5,294 nt of DNA, from contig JAICJJ010000244.1 of assembly GCA_025928535.1 (NCBI GenBank), positions 1 to 5,294 on the forward strand, in the 5' to 3' direction. Shown here piece after piece: positions 4,617-5,294 of the stretch. This DNA comes from Thermomicrobiales bacterium (GTDB taxonomy: Bacteria > Chloroflexota > Chloroflexia > Thermomicrobiales > UBA6265). Position numbers and translations under genes: made by a program. The notes beneath the pieces were generated by a model, which saw nothing but the letters and a program-made list of their open reading frames with translations, was not told the DNA's origin and did no database searches. How positions within the stretch are numbered: position 1 is the first letter of the stretch; each line of letters starts with the position of its first letter.

Positions 4617-5294
4617 TCAGACGACGAGGGCGTCGAGTTCGCGGCCTTCCGGCAACAGTCCCCGGATGCGGTCGTAGCGGCCGTCCCAGGCCCAGATGTC
4701 GCCGATGAGCGGCGTCGCCCACCCCTTGGCGGCTGCTTGCTCCAGCGGTCGGCGGCGGACCGAGACCAGATAAGGCTGCGACCGCCGCAACAGATCGCGC
4801 CCAGCGGTCGGCCGGGGCGAGCGGGCGGCGCGCTCGAATTCGTTCCGCAGCGCCGCCGCTTCCGCGGCCGTTTCCCAGGCGTGCCGCGCGGCGTCGAGCC
4901 CCGCGTACGGAACCAGGACCGAAATGGCGTCGTCGTCGATCATCTGGAACTCGTTCGCGACGCGTTCGTAGCGCAGACCTTCGCGCAGTTTCTGGATTTC
5001 CTTCCCCTTTTCCATCTCGGCGATCTGAAACAACGACGTGAAATAGCGCTCGAACGTCGCCGGATCGTCCGGATAGATCGATCCCGCCGCCAACAGCGCT
5101 CGCGTCGTGTCGTACCCGGTGCGATAGGCGCCGGATGGCAGGCTCCCGTCCGCCGGTTCGAAGACGACGACCCGGCCGCTGGCGCGCTTGCCTTCCCGGT
5201 TGCAGCGGCCGGCGGCCTGAACGATGCCGTCGAGCGGTCCCAGCGCCCGAAACACGATCGGGAAATCGATGTCGACGCCCGCCTCGACGACCTG
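4617..5294 (-). CDS. cas3: Cas3 helicase-nuclease, C-terminal part (5' end outside window)
   Basis: Cas3 is recruited by target-bound Cascade, unwinds DNA with its SF2 helicase and degrades it with an N-terminal HD nuclease. Only the last 225 residues are present; the frame runs open into the right edge, upstream of the GTG at 5255, which is an internal Val and not a start. Visible are helicase motif [13 protein letters not shown] (fragment residues 1-12), and motif [13 protein letters not shown] (26-36), whose Arg residues contact ATP. The C-terminal accessory domain follows, with [20 protein letters not shown] and, near the end, [12 protein letters not shown] and [15 protein letters not shown], which match the ends of type I-C Cas3 proteins. 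The HD domain, Walker A and DEAH box lie outside the window, so their integrity cannot be judged. The stop is 433 nt from the cas5c start. Confidence 0.95.
   Translation of the reverse strand, partial: QVVEAGVDIDFPIVFRALGPLDGIVQAAGRCNREGKRASGRVVVFEPADGSLPSGAYRTGYDTTRALLAAGSIYPDDPATFERYFTSLFQIAEMEKGKEIQKLREGLRYERVANEFQMIDDDAISVLVPYAGLDAARHAWETAAEAAALRNEFERAARSPRPTAGRDLLRRSQPYLVSVRRRPLEQAAAKGWATPLIGDIWAWDGRYDRIRGLLPEGRELDALVV

Noticed and set aside
4483..4722. Minus-strand open frame overlapping the cas3 end
   Set aside because: It is out of frame with cas3, lacks a ribosome binding site and shows no domain. The cas3 frame ends naturally with a family-typical C-terminus.

Overview
This GC-rich window (roughly two-thirds G+C by eye) is the central part of a type I-C (formerly Dvulg/Csd) CRISPR-Cas operon, read entirely on the minus strand. 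From right to left in transcription order it holds the 3' end of cas3, then cas5c, cas8c (with an in-frame internal start for the small subunit Cas11c), cas7 and the first 203 codons of cas4. This is the canonical I-C order, so cas1, cas2 and probably the CRISPR array should lie beyond the left edge. No array is present here. The host cannot be named from the sequence. It is a high-GC bacterium that uses strong Shine-Dalgarno sequences; a planctomycete-like or similar environmental lineage is possible but unproven.

Layout. 4617-5294: C-terminal helicase part of Cas3. 4184-4616: an unusually long gap inside the operon. It contains a 107-bp inverted-repeat element whose outer arms and two inner hairpins form a three-way junction (4381-4487), and a near-consensus sigma70 promoter, TTGACA-N17-TAGAAT, on the minus strand (4334-4306) followed by a leader of about 115 nt. 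3524-4183 cas5c and 1754-3520 cas8c are separated by 3 nt, and the cas8c ribosome binding site sits in the 3' end of cas5c. 778-1698 cas7 follows after 55 nt. 610-777 is a 168-nt gap with nested inverted repeats and a lone sequence that looks like the 3' end of a CRISPR repeat. 1-609 is cas4, open at the left edge.

How the parts work together. Cas5c is the pre-crRNA endonuclease of I-C systems, which have no Cas6, and stays bound to the crRNA 5' handle. Cas7 forms the backbone, Cas8c is the large subunit that recognises the PAM, and Cas11c, translated from inside cas8c, forms the belly. Cas3 is recruited to unwind and degrade target DNA. Cas4 works with Cas1-Cas2 to choose and trim PAM-containing prespacers. 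All visible motifs are intact and no frameshift was seen, so the system looks functional. The promoter after cas3 suggests that the Cascade and adaptation genes can be transcribed separately from cas3.

The main leads are the internal Cas11c start, the structured element between cas3 and cas5, the promoter with a 9-bp tandem repeat over its -35 box, and the repeat-like handle and foldable RNA between cas7 and cas4, which could be a regulatory crRNA-like RNA.
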